Shown here in pieces: positions 7,192-15,130 of a DNA stretch of 47,927 nt. The translations under genes were made by a program, and so were the position numbers. The stretch's first letter is position 1; the number at the start of each line of letters is the position of its first letter. A model generated the notes under the pieces. The model saw nothing but the letters and a program-made list of their open reading frames with translations, was not told where the DNA came from and did no database searches. This DNA comes from a virus. The stretch spans positions 1-47,927 of the IMG/VR virus record IMGVR_UViG_3300030389_000544. The stretch is one strand, 5' to 3'.

Positions 7192-7647
7192 TTAACTTTG
7201 TCTCTTGCCACCACCAAAGTGTACTTGAGACTTTCTTTCCTTTGATATTGGCATTGCGGGGTTTGACTCTTTCATTAAATCCCTATCAACAGCCTCCATC
7301 TGGGTATCTGTCTTATTCCTAAAGTAAGCATTTCTTTCTTCTACTATTTCTTCAGGAATCCGTGCTAATAAAAGTCCTCCTTGACCAATTACTCCAGCAT
7401 TTTTGCCTTCATCAATCACGGGAAATTCTGCATCTGGATAGTCCTCTGCACGCACAAGTTCATATCCCTCTCTTTGCCGCTTATGAACATTAGCTTTATC
7501 ATCATAGTCCATAACTCGTTCTCTAATCCACCTATGCTTATAACCTATAGGTGCTGGTGGAGCATCTAATTGATTTGGCGGTGTCCAACCTTTTTTTCTT
7601 TCCTGTTTTTCACGAGTTGCAGACTCTCGACTGGTTCTATCCACCAT
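7192..7647 (-). CDS. Conserved head-module protein, charged
   Basis: 151 residues. The start is the ATG at 7647-7645 because an AAAGGAG Shine-Dalgarno lies six bases upstream and the previous gene ends one base before; a longer frame exists inside that gene. The sequence is charged and contains GWTPPNQLDAPPAPIGYKHR, an RIPEEIVEERNAYFRNKTD segment and a Gly/Lys C-terminus. It is conserved between scaffold and capsid genes in marine podoviruses. No enzymatic motif is visible; an assembly role is plausible. Confidence 0.7.
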   Translation of the reverse strand: MVDRTSRESATREKQERKKGWTPPNQLDAPPAPIGYKHRWIRERVMDYDDKANVHKRQREGYELVRAEDYPDAEFPVIDEGKNAGVIGQGGLLLARIPEEIVEERNAYFRNKTDTQMEAVDRDLMKESNPAMPISKERKSQVHFGGGKRQS

Positions 7648-7648
7648 A

Positions 7649-8575
7649 TTAAGCTCCTTTCCTGGTTTCGATTTTAGATACCTCTTTTGCATATTGCTCT
7701 AAAGGTATTCTCATTTTTTTAGCAAATGCAACCTGTCCAGGGGTAAGTTCAATTTGCTTTTTCCGCCCACTAGTAACGGCTTTGCCGTTTGCAGGTGCGA
7801 CAGTTTGGGCGACTTTTCTGTCACTCTGAAATTTTTGCGGAAACTCAACTCTAAGTCTTTTATCTATTTCATTGTAATAGTCGTCTGTTGATGGGTCAAA
7901 ACCCTCACCTACTACTATTTCATGTAAAGCTTGAGCACCTCTAGTCATAACCATATCTTTAGCGAACCAAGTATTTTTATCTAACCATGACTGTAATTTT
8001 GGATCTATTTCTTGATTTTGCGGGGCCTGCCTCTGCGAATTTTGAGGTTGTCCCTCATTTTTTTCAGCTCCTGCATTTTCGGTTCTAAGTTTTTGTAGTC
8101 TGAGTCTCTCATCCTCAATAGCGAGTTTACCCATGAGCTTAGTTGCCTCAGACATTTTTTCAGCATCTCCAGCATCAAAAGCCTCCTTATAAAGTTTTTT
8201 TGCTTGTTCAGATTGTGCTTCAATTCTGTTACCAAACTCAGAAGTATATCCAGTATTAAGTTGTTCAAGCTTTTTTTGAAGTTCTTCATTTTGTTTTTTC
8301 TGTTCTTCAGCATATCTATAAGCAGCATCAGCTTCTTCTAAAGCTTGTTTTCTTTTAGCTGTAAGTTGATTTATACGCTTTTGAACATTTTCAGAATACT
8401 CATCAAGCTCATCATCAGATTCAGTGCGAACATTTGTTCGCTCTTCTTCTTTTTCAACAACTGGTTTAGTATCTATATTTTTTTGATCGCTGTCTTCAAT
8501 ATCAACAAAGACATTTTCCTCGACAGGATTTTCTTCTTTAATTTGCTCTTGTGTGTTTTCCATCATGCTCTCCAT
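7649..8575 (-). CDS. Capsid scaffolding protein
   Basis: 308 residues, acidic at the N-terminus (EEENPVEENVF-type segments) and then a long coiled coil, roughly residues 60-175, with KRINQLTAKRKQALEEADAA and further Glu/Lys heptads. The C-terminal third contains TPGQVAFAKKMRIPLEQYAKE, a helix-turn-helix-like capsid-binding end common in scaffolds. Its place just upstream of the capsid genes supports the call. The ATG at 8575 overlaps the upstream stop (TAATG); an ATG pair at 8563/8560 behind GGAGAG is an alternative start. Confidence 0.8.
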   Translation of the reverse strand: MESMMENTQEQIKEENPVEENVFVDIEDSDQKNIDTKPVVEKEEERTNVRTESDDELDEYSENVQKRINQLTAKRKQALEEADAAYRYAEEQKKQNEELQKKLEQLNTGYTSEFGNRIEAQSEQAKKLYKEAFDAGDAEKMSEATKLMGKLAIEDERLRLQKLRTENAGAEKNEGQPQNSQRQAPQNQEIDPKLQSWLDKNTWFAKDMVMTRGAQALHEIVVGEGFDPSTDDYYNEIDKRLRVEFPQKFQSDRKVAQTVAPANGKAVTSGRKKQIELTPGQVAFAKKMRIPLEQYAKEVSKIETRKGA

Positions 8576-9045
8576 TATACATACGAAATATCTGTTGGAT
8601 CAAGTATTTTCGCAATAATATTATCATCATTTATGAGTCTTAACTCAAGACCCTCCACTTTGAACCTATTTCCAGCATATCTACCCATAAGTACCCATTC
8701 TTTCTCAGAACAATAGGGTCCATTTGGGAATTTATCAGAATCTAAATATGCGTCAGGACCCAACTTAACTACATAAGCAACTACTGTTGCAAAGTTTTCA
8801 CGTTCTCTTGTAGCGTCAGGTATATATACACCGCCCTTAGTTTTCTCTTTTGGATAATAAGGTATTACCAAAAGTCTATAACCAGTGGGTTGTGGTAATC
8901 GGTCTAAAGTAGATGAATCTAATTTTGAAGGATCGTTTTCATTTTTATTAGGTTCTTCTTTGAATGCTTTAGTTATTGGAGAGGGTGTTGGATTTATATT
9001 TTTTTGTGCCAAAATCCTGTTGGGCACAAATAGTTTTTTAGTCAT
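8575..9045 (-). CDS. GroES-like co-chaperonin
   Basis: 156 residues. After a poorly conserved 50-residue N-terminus comes a Cpn10-type beta barrel: QPTGYRLLVIPYYPKEKTKG, GGVYIPDATRERENFATVV, VVKLGPDAYL, a mobile-loop-like segment, and VEGLELRLINDDNIIAKI. This is the GroES fold used by phage proteins such as T4 gp31 to adapt host GroEL for capsid-protein folding. Its position directly before the scaffold fits that role. The ATG at 9045 is preferred over a TTG two codons earlier. Confidence 0.82.
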   Translation of the reverse strand: MTKKLFVPNRILAQKNINPTPSPITKAFKEEPNKNENDPSKLDSSTLDRLPQPTGYRLLVIPYYPKEKTKGGVYIPDATRERENFATVVAYVVKLGPDAYLDSDKFPNGPYCSEKEWVLMGRYAGNRFKVEGLELRLINDDNIIAKILDPTDISYV

Positions 9046-9229
9046 CTTCAATGCCTTTCATCGAGGTTCTTATTTCTTCTATTACCCAAGTCATGCCTCG
9101 TATCTGACCTGTAATAAACCGATAGTCCTCAATTGAGTCTATCGAACCATCTGCTAAAGACTGTGTTAATTCTTCTTGTCTTTTGCGAATGTTCTTTAAT
9201 AAATGCTCGGCTAATTTAATTCCATCCAT
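9038..9229 (-). CDS. Small helical phage protein
   Basis: 63 residues, starting at the ATG at 9229-9227 after an AAGAAG-type ribosome site. It is a helical hairpin: DGIKLAEHLLKNIRKRQEEL then DYRFITGQIRGMTWVIEEIR. Small proteins with 'GxIRGLxxxIxEIR' endings are common in phage head modules, but their task is not known. It overlaps the co-chaperonin start by eight bases. Confidence 0.7.
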   Translation of the reverse strand: MDGIKLAEHLLKNIRKRQEELTQSLADGSIDSIEDYRFITGQIRGMTWVIEEIRTSMKGIEDD

Positions 9230-9230
9230 T

Positions 9231-9383
9231 TTATAAATCTTCTTCTTGATACAAATTGGCACACATAGGACATTTATATTCTTTGAATTTATACATTCCT
9301 ACAGTCGGTATTGGTTCTTCATGCACTATTTCTTTCATGGCAATTTTATGAATCCAACAAATTTTTATTTCTTTTTCTTCCAA
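9231..9383 (-). CDS. Small zinc-ribbon-like protein, TTG start
   Basis: 50 residues. The best start is the TTG at 9383-9381; the first ATG would give only 35 residues and lose the first metal ligands. Visible ligands are C-W-I-H near residues 9-12 and CPMC near 38-41, a plausible single zinc site. It overlaps the end of the 28-residue gene upstream by 19 bases and ends one base before the next ATG, so the coupled arrangement supports translation. Confidence 0.5.
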   Translation of the reverse strand: MEEKEIKICWIHKIAMKEIVHEEPIPTVGMYKFKEYKCPMCANLYQEEDL

Positions 9384-9451
9384 AGCTTAGGTTTTCCCTC
9401 ATGATCTAACATACTGTTCATTGCAAGTATCCATAGTTGATCATATGTCAT
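9365..9451 (-). CDS. 28-residue peptide coupled to holin gene
   Basis: The frame MTYDQLWILAMNSMLDHEGK ending in LWKKKK starts with an ATG that overlaps the holin stop as ATGA. It is short, but the tight overlap, the aromatic/acidic composition and the conserved-looking end suggest a real small protein. Nothing indicates a function. Confidence 0.45.
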   Translation of the reverse strand: MTYDQLWILAMNSMLDHEGKPKLWKKKK

Positions 9452-9843
9452 TTTGTTAATCCTTTTTGCTTCTCGTATGTCCGCAATCCACCAATTCCTA
9501 ACATGCCACCAAGAACAGTTAAAAGTGTACCCATATCAAAATCAGGTAGTTCTGGTAATTCTACACCACCAATGGCACAACCAAATATAATTAAATCTTT
9601 TAGGATAAAGTGATATAAAAAAGCAATCGCACATGTCCAGCCAACAGCGGGTCGCCAGCCGCCCTTAAATATAGAGCCACTTGCTGCTTCTGCTTTATTT
9701 ATTTCTAGTTGAGCGAGTAAAGCCTCCTGAGCGTGTTTTTCAGACATGGTGGCTATTTCGTGGGCGAGCTTTGCCTTCTGATCTGCGTCTGGAATAAATT
9801 TATCTAGAAGTCCTGTAACAGGACCTATAAGTGCTTGTAACAT
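9448..9843 (-). CDS. Holin (GTA 3-TM holin family)
   Basis: 131 residues. An amphipathic N-terminal part (residues 1-55) is followed by the family signature GGWRPAVGW at 61-69 and three hydrophobic stretches near 68-80, 82-92 and 104-120. This is the layout of the 'holin of 3 TMs, for gene-transfer release' family found in gene-transfer agents and phages of alphaproteobacteria. It should form the membrane lesion that lets the lysozyme encoded at 34466-34915 reach the wall. Good ribosome site before the ATG. Confidence 0.88.
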   Translation of the reverse strand: MLQALIGPVTGLLDKFIPDADQKAKLAHEIATMSEKHAQEALLAQLEINKAEAASGSIFKGGWRPAVGWTCAIAFLYHFILKDLIIFGCAIGGVELPELPDFDMGTLLTVLGGMLGIGGLRTYEKQKGLTK

Positions 9844-9852
9844 TGCTACCTC

Positions 9853-10050
9853 CTAATAAACCTTAACTTTCTTATCATCAAGACTTGGTATGAGTTTACA
9901 CATACATTCGTAATTTTCAACATTTATCGGTACTTCTATTTTTTGATTGCTCAATCTTTCAGAATAATATAGGCAATCATTTATGTTTTTGAAGTATATC
10001 CCACCATTAAAATTATTATTTAAATAGCACATGAGCATAAACACTGTCAT
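9853..10050 (-). CDS. Small membrane-anchored or secreted protein
   Basis: 65 residues. A short hydrophobic N-terminus (TVFMLMCYL) could be a membrane anchor or an inefficient signal peptide; then FKNINDCLYYSERLSNQK and a YECMCKLIPSL segment supply three Cys residues. Marine-phage genes next to holins often encode similar Cys-containing exported proteins. Its position among lysis genes suggests the envelope as the site of action. It overlaps the upstream gene by four bases. Confidence 0.65.
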   Translation of the reverse strand: MTVFMLMCYLNNNFNGGIYFKNINDCLYYSERLSNQKIEVPINVENYECMCKLIPSLDDKKVKVY

Positions 10051-10337
10051 TTTTTTCTAGCACGTTTTAAAGATTCTTTCGCAGATTTAGCTATTCTTAC
10101 AACCTCTGCTTTTTTCATTACCTTTGCTCTTTGCTCCATGACTGTAAGTATTTGTATCTTTCTCGCATAAGGCTTATTGATTTTTTTAACTTTTGTAACT
10201 GTGGCTCTTGCGTCTGCTGGTGTTGCAAATTTGATCCTGACTGTGTCTTTAGGATTTTCATCTGTGTATAAGCGTCTTCCTGAGCCTTTTGGTTTTTTAC
10301 CAGTTCCAATTTTAGGATCTTTTTTTGTTTTTGCCAT
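10047..10337 (-). CDS. Conserved small basic phage protein (KKPKGSGRRLYTDENP)
   Basis: 96 residues. The N-terminal block KIGTGKKPKGSGRRLYTDE followed by NPKDTVRIKFATPADARATV is conserved across many marine phages. The remainder is a basic helix (KKINKPYARKIQILTVMEQR...). Function unknown; nucleic-acid binding is possible from charge. It is coupled to the following gene by a four-base overlap. Confidence 0.8.
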   Translation of the reverse strand: MAKTKKDPKIGTGKKPKGSGRRLYTDENPKDTVRIKFATPADARATVTKVKKINKPYARKIQILTVMEQRAKVMKKAEVVRIAKSAKESLKRARKK

Positions 10338-10446
10338 TTAAAACACTCTTTAATGATTTAGCTTGTTTTTTATGTAAGGCACTTGCCTTTTTCAAACCTT
10401 TAATAACTTTTTTTATTTTACTTTTTTTCTTTGGTGCTATTGCCAT
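10312..10446 (-). CDS. Tiny Lys-rich helical protein
   Basis: 44 residues: MAIAPKKKSKIKKVIKGLKK, then ASALHKKQAKSLKSVLNG and a basic end. It is a single amphipathic basic helix of a type recurrent in marine-phage structural operons. It starts inside the end of the upstream membrane gene and overlaps the next gene by 26 bases in a different frame. Confidence 0.65.
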   Translation of the reverse strand: MAIAPKKKSKIKKVIKGLKKASALHKKQAKSLKSVLNGKNKKRS

Positions 10447-10651
10447 AATTGTCTCCCTTGTGTTCATGACCCATCCAGATGCCGAAAACGCCTGTCATAA
10501 CGCCCATGACAACTGATACGAAAGCGGATTGACTAGCAGTTGGTGAATCGAGTTGCATGAACCATTCTGCACATCTCCAGCTCATAGCTGTAGATATTAA
10601 CATCATAAATCTTGGAAGGATCTTCCATTTTAAAAAAGTCTCTACATTCAT
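10418..10651 (-). CDS. Small two-helix membrane protein, holin-like
   Basis: 77 residues. It begins MNVETFLKWKILPRFMMLIS and has hydrophobic segments near residues 14-25 and 40-60 (SAFVSVVMGVMTGVFGIWMG), ending in a charged tail. The 'WKILPRxMM...EWFMxL...QSAxVSVxMGxMTG' pattern is conserved in marine phages. Two short TM segments and lysis-cluster position suggest a second holin or antiholin; this is inference. Confidence 0.72.
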   Translation of the reverse strand: MNVETFLKWKILPRFMMLISTAMSWRCAEWFMQLDSPTASQSAFVSVVMGVMTGVFGIWMGHEHKGDNYGNSTKEKK

Positions 10652-10857
10652 TGCATTAGTAGCTCATTCAAACCAAAGCCCTCCAGTAATATTAAAGTAA
10701 AAAATAACAATAAAATACCACCTGCTATTAGTTTACCACTAAAATTAGTTGAGCCAATTTTTATTGCAACAAATTCGTTACTTAATATTCTTAGAGATAG
10801 CTCAAAACTATTCTCATCAATTTTTAAATTTATTGGTTTTTTCTTTTCTTCTGTCAT
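10648..10857 (-). CDS. Small single-TM protein
   Basis: 69 residues. A soluble charged N-terminus (TEEKKKPINLKIDENSFELS) precedes one clear transmembrane helix, GKLIAGGILLLFFTLILL, and a short end. Probably an inner-membrane protein of the lysis/membrane cluster. It overlaps both neighbours by four bases. Confidence 0.65.
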   Translation of the reverse strand: MTEEKKKPINLKIDENSFELSLRILSNEFVAIKIGSTNFSGKLIAGGILLLFFTLILLEGFGLNELLMQ

Positions 10858-10967
10858 TTTTTTCCTATGCTCCTTAAACTCTCCATGACCTTATCAATAT
10901 CTGGTTCTTCACCATTTGGATCATACAAGCATTTATATTTTTTAGGACACCAGGTTTCGATCATCAT
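10854..10967 (-). CDS. Small Cys-containing protein; start uncertain
   Basis: From the ATG at 10967 the protein has 37 residues: ETWCPKKYKCLYDPNGEEPD then a helix DKVMESLRSIGKK. The same frame is open upstream with protein-like sequence (KKACIYQGGNKTFT), which would add a third Cys, but no ATG, GTG or TTG is available back to the neighbouring stop; an ATT at 11030 is the only near-cognate candidate. The stop overlaps the next ATG. I consider the longer protein likely but cannot prove the start. Confidence 0.5.
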   Translation of the reverse strand: MMIETWCPKKYKCLYDPNGEEPDIDKVMESLRSIGKK

Positions 10968-11038
10968 TGTAAAAGTTTTATTTCCCCCTTGATATATACA
11001 TGCTTTTTTATTTGTAAACTTTGATGTAATTCTTTTCT

Positions 11039-11614
11039 TTAACCTACACGTTGTGTACTTTTTTTTTTAATTTTACCCTGCCATATCTTTTGTTGCAAAG
11101 TGTAATCTCTTGGAATAAATTTATAATCTCCTTTTGCACGTTTGACCCAAATACTTGCTATTAAAACTGCAAACGATCCTATTATAAGTGCACAAACAAG
11201 CCAACCTATTGCTTCGCCTATCTGTCTTCTTAGTTGTTGTTGCTTATAAACAGTTTCTTGTCGTTGTTTTCTAATCTGACCTTCCATAGCCAAAAGATCA
11301 TTGTAAGCTTGTGGACCATAAGTCATATTCAAAAACATCTTGAGTTCGTACCTTTGTTCCTCAAGTTTCTTTTTGGCTGCATAAGCAGCGAGAGCTGCTT
11401 CTTCAATTGATCCAGCTTTAAACAACTTACCAAACAGGGGAGGATTTTTCGCTTGTTTCTCAGCATTGTCAACATCGGATACAGCTCCCATCCATCTGCC
11501 GATATCACCAGACATTTGTTCAATATCACGCCCTACTGCGAATCCTTTTTTGATTGCGTCAAATGCCTTTGACGCTACGCCAACGGCTAGTGATATAGTT
11601 GCTGGATCTATCAC
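11039..11614 (-). CDS. Membrane-associated virion or internal protein
   Basis: 191 residues. The N-terminal region (PATISLAVGVASKAFDAIKK, then VGRDIEQMSGDIGRWMGAVSD) is helical; a coiled coil covers about 80-135 (KKKLEEQRYELKMFLN, QRQETVYKQQQLRRQIG); a TM helix lies near 136-155 (IGWLVCALIIGSFAVLIASI); the end is basic and cytosolic. Related proteins occur next to portal/holin genes in marine podo- and siphoviruses and are tentatively internal or membrane-interacting virion proteins. Activity not known. Confidence 0.7.
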   Translation of the reverse strand: MIDPATISLAVGVASKAFDAIKKGFAVGRDIEQMSGDIGRWMGAVSDVDNAEKQAKNPPLFGKLFKAGSIEEAALAAYAAKKKLEEQRYELKMFLNMTYGPQAYNDLLAMEGQIRKQRQETVYKQQQLRRQIGEAIGWLVCALIIGSFAVLIASIWVKRAKGDYKFIPRDYTLQQKIWQGKIKKKSTQRVG

Positions 11615-11623
11615 ACAACTCCA

Positions 11624-11863
11624 TTAAAATATGCCCTGAAACCTTTGTGGTTTGGCTATAGGTGAAAACTTCTTAATCATGCCACCACTACTCTTTTTTT
11701 GTGGCTTTTTTACTTTTCTTTTTTGGCTTGTTGATTTTGGCTTTGATTTCCCCGCTTTCGACAACGCTATCGCTATCGCTTGTTTCTGCGGATATTTCTC
11801 CTTCTTCAACTTGCGAATGTTCTTGCTGATTGTTTTCTGGCTTGATCCTTTCTTCAACGGCAT
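11624..11863 (-). CDS. DUF6496-like small basic protein
   Basis: 79 residues. The N-terminal block [20 protein letters not shown] followed by [18 protein letters not shown] is the signature of a family present in many phages and bacteria (DUF6496-like). A Shine-Dalgarno AAGGAG lies eight bases before the ATG, itself inside the overlapping gene 11688-11948. The Lys-rich C-terminus ends with [11 protein letters not shown]. Function unknown. Confidence 0.78.
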   Translation of the reverse strand: MPLKKGSSQKTISKNIRKLKKEKYPQKQAIAIALSKAGKSKPKSTSQKRKVKKPQKKSSGGMIKKFSPIAKPQRFQGIF

Positions 11864-11948
11864 CTACAACTCCTTCTTTTGCAAGTCTTCTTTGTCTTTT
11901 CTTTTGTTTTTCAACTTCCCAAATTTTTTCTCTTATTGAACTAACCAT
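11688..11948 (-). CDS. Charged protein overlapping the DUF6496-like gene
   Basis: 86 residues, beginning [20 protein letters not shown] and then [15 protein letters not shown], followed by an acidic/Ser-rich part and a Lys-rich end. It has its own ribosome site (AAAGGAT) after the portal gene. For its last 59 codons it shares DNA with 11624-11863 in another frame. The unique first 27 residues look like a real conserved protein, whereas the overlapping part is low-complexity, as expected for an overprinted segment. Confidence 0.6.
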   Translation of the reverse strand: MVSSIREKIWEVEKQKKRQRRLAKEGVVDAVEERIKPENNQQEHSQVEEGEISAETSDSDSVVESGEIKAKINKPKKKSKKATKKE

Positions 11949-11951
11949 AAT

Positions 11952-14351
11952 TTATCCTTTCATAGCTTTCATTGCAGCAATATCTCTGGTTGTTTGATCT
12001 CTTTGATTAGCTAAATCTTCTTGTTGATCTAGTCTTTGCTGGTCAAGTAACACATCATTTCTTTCTTTTTCTTTATCAAATGTTTGCTTTTGATCAAATT
12101 GATCTTGCTTTTGTGCTATTTCTTGACCTCTTAATGCTAATTCTTGCTTTCTAATTGTTACAAGCGGATCCTCATTTGGTGGCGGTGTTAACGCTTGTGC
12201 ATATTGTTCTTGTATTTCAGATGCTAACTCTGCACTGCGTGACGCTACTTGATCTTGCATTGCCTTCATAGCATTTGGATCTTGCTGCATAATCATTTGT
12301 TGTTCTGGTGGTATTGTTGCCATAACCTCTTGTTGTGCTTGTAAATCAGCCATTAAAGCTATGTGCTCAGATATATGCCCCTGTAGTGTCATAAGTATAG
12401 CAGCATTAGCTTGTGCAACAGGTGTGCTCATCATAGCTAAGTGTGCAGTTATATGAGCTTGATGATTTTGCTCTGGAAAAGCAGTTAACATAGCACCTTT
12501 TAAAGCTTCTTGATTTTCTTTGGCAGGATTCATAGGCATAGGTTGAGGAGGTGGTTGCAAAACAGCATCAATATTATTGACACCTAAAGCCTCATACATT
12601 TTTCTGTATGCTTGATACATTCCATTGGGACCATGAATATCAGGATTACTTTGTGCTAGTTGCAGTTGTGTTTGTGCCAAAGCAATGCGTTGTGACATAG
12701 AAAAAATATTAGGATCAGAAACTGGTAATATATCTATTCTATCATCAAAATCTGTTTGTTTGATCTCAGGCGGTGCTCCAGGTACTTGATATGGATACAT
12801 AGGTACATCCATAGCAAATATACGAGCTAATAATTTAAACTCTATCTTTTGTGAATAATGCAGACGCTTATGTATCGCAGACATAACTTTTGTGCCACGT
12901 TCCATAATAGCCATTGTTGTGCCAACTGGAGCGTTGCCTTGCATCTCACCAACTTTCATGTCAGCCATAGATGCAAAGCGTCTACCAGAGTCTATTAAAG
13001 TTCCAAGTAGTGAATACAAGGTTTGAGATGGCTCCTTAAATGGTAATGGCATAATTGCTTGACGCAAATCCATGCCAACCATATCTACATCTCTGAACTC
13101 GCCAGGATTTAGCGGAGACTCATCATCTCTAATCCTTGCACCTCTTGCTTTAAATCCTGCAGGCAAGTTAGATAATGTGCCTGCGTCAATTAGTTGTCTA
13201 AGTATTGATGTTGATGCTCTTGAAAGTCCACCTATCATATGAGTAAGGCCAAAGCCATAAAAGCCAAGACCAGGTAAGAACTTATAATGAACAAAATAAG
13301 GGATCTTCCTACGGAACGGATCACCTTCATTGAAATTCCTTTTGATTGATAATATTTCACCAGATTTCTCCACTATTGTAACGACATAGGGCATTTTTAA
13401 TCCAGTGGGTTCTCCGTCTTGGCCAATATCTTCAAAGCCAATTAAATCTAAATCTGTGTGAACTTCATATAATGTTAACTCTTCGTTGTAACTAGAACCT
13501 TTTTCTACGCCTTGTATGTCATCAATTGTTTCCTTGACCTCATCATAGTTTGATCCTCCGCTATCAGATGAGGGTAAATCTATATCTTTGTAAAACCCCT
13601 GCAATTGTAACTTTCTAATCTCATTTTTATCCATACGGACAACATGAGTAATGCGTGTAGATGTTTTAAGGTCTGTTGCATTGTAAGGAACAATTAAATC
13701 CTCTGCATGAACAAACTTAGAAACAGCTCTCTGCATTGAAGGGTCAAAGTAAATTTTTTTAAATGCTGAACCTACAATTGGAAGATAAAATAACATTTGA
13801 TCTAACTCTGGATCATACTCTTCCATTTCATAAGTTATTTGATAATTCATGTAATTTTTAACACGCTCTGCTTGTGCGAGTAACTCTGGGTTTTCTGCCC
13901 CCACAATGTGTGTTCTTACAGGTCCACTTGCTGGTAGCATTTCTCTGTATGCTTGTGCTTGAAACTGTGTAACGCTTTCTGCTAATAATGGGTGAACTAC
14001 GCCAGATGCCCCCTCAAAAGGCTCTGCTCTATCCTCATAGTTCATGCCTAGTAGTTCTAAACCACCTTTGTACTGATCTTCCCAATCTCTTCTTGATGAT
14101 ATGTCTTCATCAATATCTCCAGTTATATCGCTTGATATTACACCTAACTCACTTTCGTCTATGTATTCTGCTAAGTTGGCATTAAATGGCACTGGCATTG
14201 ATGCTTCAAGTTGCTCTTGCATCTCGCCTATAATTGCAGATCCGTCTTCTAACTCTGTTACGCCAGGTGTTATTTCAGTCTCAGAAACAGATACTTGAAC
14301 ACCTTGAGGTAAATCTACGTTTTCAATACCATTTACTTTTTCAATAGCCAT
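11952..14351 (-). CDS. Portal protein (P22-like)
   Basis: 799 residues, in the size range of P22-type portals. After an acidic leader it shows the portal core: RRDWEDQYKGGLELLGMNYE near 88-107, PFEGASGVVHPLLAESVTQF at 111-130, a wing/stem region with YFVHYKFLPGLGFYGFGLTH, the stem-helix region and IDILPVSDPNIFSMSQRIAL, then a Gln-rich coiled-coil tail (about 690-799). The dodecameric portal is the gate for DNA packaging and ejection and binds the terminase encoded just upstream. Gene order terminase to portal supports the call. Confidence 0.9.
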   Translation of the reverse strand: MAIEKVNGIENVDLPQGVQVSVSETEITPGVTELEDGSAIIGEMQEQLEASMPVPFNANLAEYIDESELGVISSDITGDIDEDISSRRDWEDQYKGGLELLGMNYEDRAEPFEGASGVVHPLLAESVTQFQAQAYREMLPASGPVRTHIVGAENPELLAQAERVKNYMNYQITYEMEEYDPELDQMLFYLPIVGSAFKKIYFDPSMQRAVSKFVHAEDLIVPYNATDLKTSTRITHVVRMDKNEIRKLQLQGFYKDIDLPSSDSGGSNYDEVKETIDDIQGVEKGSSYNEELTLYEVHTDLDLIGFEDIGQDGEPTGLKMPYVVTIVEKSGEILSIKRNFNEGDPFRRKIPYFVHYKFLPGLGFYGFGLTHMIGGLSRASTSILRQLIDAGTLSNLPAGFKARGARIRDDESPLNPGEFRDVDMVGMDLRQAIMPLPFKEPSQTLYSLLGTLIDSGRRFASMADMKVGEMQGNAPVGTTMAIMERGTKVMSAIHKRLHYSQKIEFKLLARIFAMDVPMYPYQVPGAPPEIKQTDFDDRIDILPVSDPNIFSMSQRIALAQTQLQLAQSNPDIHGPNGMYQAYRKMYEALGVNNIDAVLQPPPQPMPMNPAKENQEALKGAMLTAFPEQNHQAHITAHLAMMSTPVAQANAAILMTLQGHISEHIALMADLQAQQEVMATIPPEQQMIMQQDPNAMKAMQDQVASRSAELASEIQEQYAQALTPPPNEDPLVTIRKQELALRGQEIAQKQDQFDQKQTFDKEKERNDVLLDQQRLDQQEDLANQRDQTTRDIAAMKAMKG

Positions 14352-14353
14352 GA

Positions 14354-15130
14354 TTATCTAATGGAAAAACCACCACCTTTAATTGCAGCACCTCTACCAC
14401 GGCACATCATTTTACTTTTAACAGAGCCACCTTCTCCAAATTTTTTTGCTAAAGTAGGATTCATCTTTTCTTGCACTGCCTCTGGCAACTTAGAAAAACC
14501 TTTAAATTTTGCAGGAACAGGACCACCTTCTTCCATTTTCTTAGCTTTTTTCATAGCTTCTTCGTTAGCTTTAGCCACTGCCTTACTAAAATCTTCGTTA
14601 ATTATAACAGTCTTATCAGCTCTAAATTGATCTTTTTTGGGCCTCATCTTTGGCTTTGGCACGTTACCGCCCTCTTTCATCTCTTTAGCCTTAACTTTTT
14701 CAATTGCTTCCATAAGTCCACCATCTTTTGCCATAGTTATTGTCTCCTTCTGAATACTCAAAGCACTTCCAGGCTTTGGTGTAATATCAAAAGTCTGTGG
14801 CTTTGCTTTAACTCTACTTGTTTTTGCCATTTTTTTCAAATTTTTTGTTAAGGCTGCATCTTTCTTTTTCTGCATATCAACTGTCTTGATACCAGTTTTA
14901 CCCTTACCAAAATCAGAAACCATCTTAGACAAACCCTTTAATGGATCTACCTTACCACCTGTTTTAAGAAGTTTTAACTGTTTCATTTTAGTGGTATCGA
15001 TGACTTTTATCTTTGGAGTTTCTTTTTGTTTCATTGGTGGCATTCTCTTTCCAAAAAATTTGCCAGGAACTGGTTGCCCTCGTTCTTCTAACTCTCTGTA
15101 AGCTCGTCTTCTATCTGCTTCATCTGACAT
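14354..15130 (-). CDS. Lys/Gly/Met-rich protein with CRGRGAAIKGG end
   Basis: 258 residues from the ATG at 15130, which overlaps the upstream stop as TGATG; a GTG one codon earlier is possible. The protein alternates basic helical parts with Gly-Gly motifs (GGKVDPLKGLSKMVSDFG, KEGGNVPKPKMRPKK, EEGGPVPAKFKGFSK) and ends SKMMCRGRGAAIKGGGFSIR. 'CRGxGAAIKGxxF' tails mark a set of marine-phage proteins of unknown role placed between terminase and portal. Low-complexity sequence prevents a functional call. Confidence 0.72.
   Translation of the reverse strand: MSDEADRRRAYRELEERGQPVPGKFFGKRMPPMKQKETPKIKVIDTTKMKQLKLLKTGGKVDPLKGLSKMVSDFGKGKTGIKTVDMQKKKDAALTKNLKKMAKTSRVKAKPQTFDITPKPGSALSIQKETITMAKDGGLMEAIEKVKAKEMKEGGNVPKPKMRPKKDQFRADKTVIINEDFSKAVAKANEEAMKKAKKMEEGGPVPAKFKGFSKLPEAVQEKMNPTLAKKFGEGGSVKSKMMCRGRGAAIKGGGFSIR

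Noticed and set aside
8005-8328. 107-codon minus-strand ORF inside the scaffold gene
   Set aside because: Out-of-frame shadow of the Glu/Lys coiled coil.
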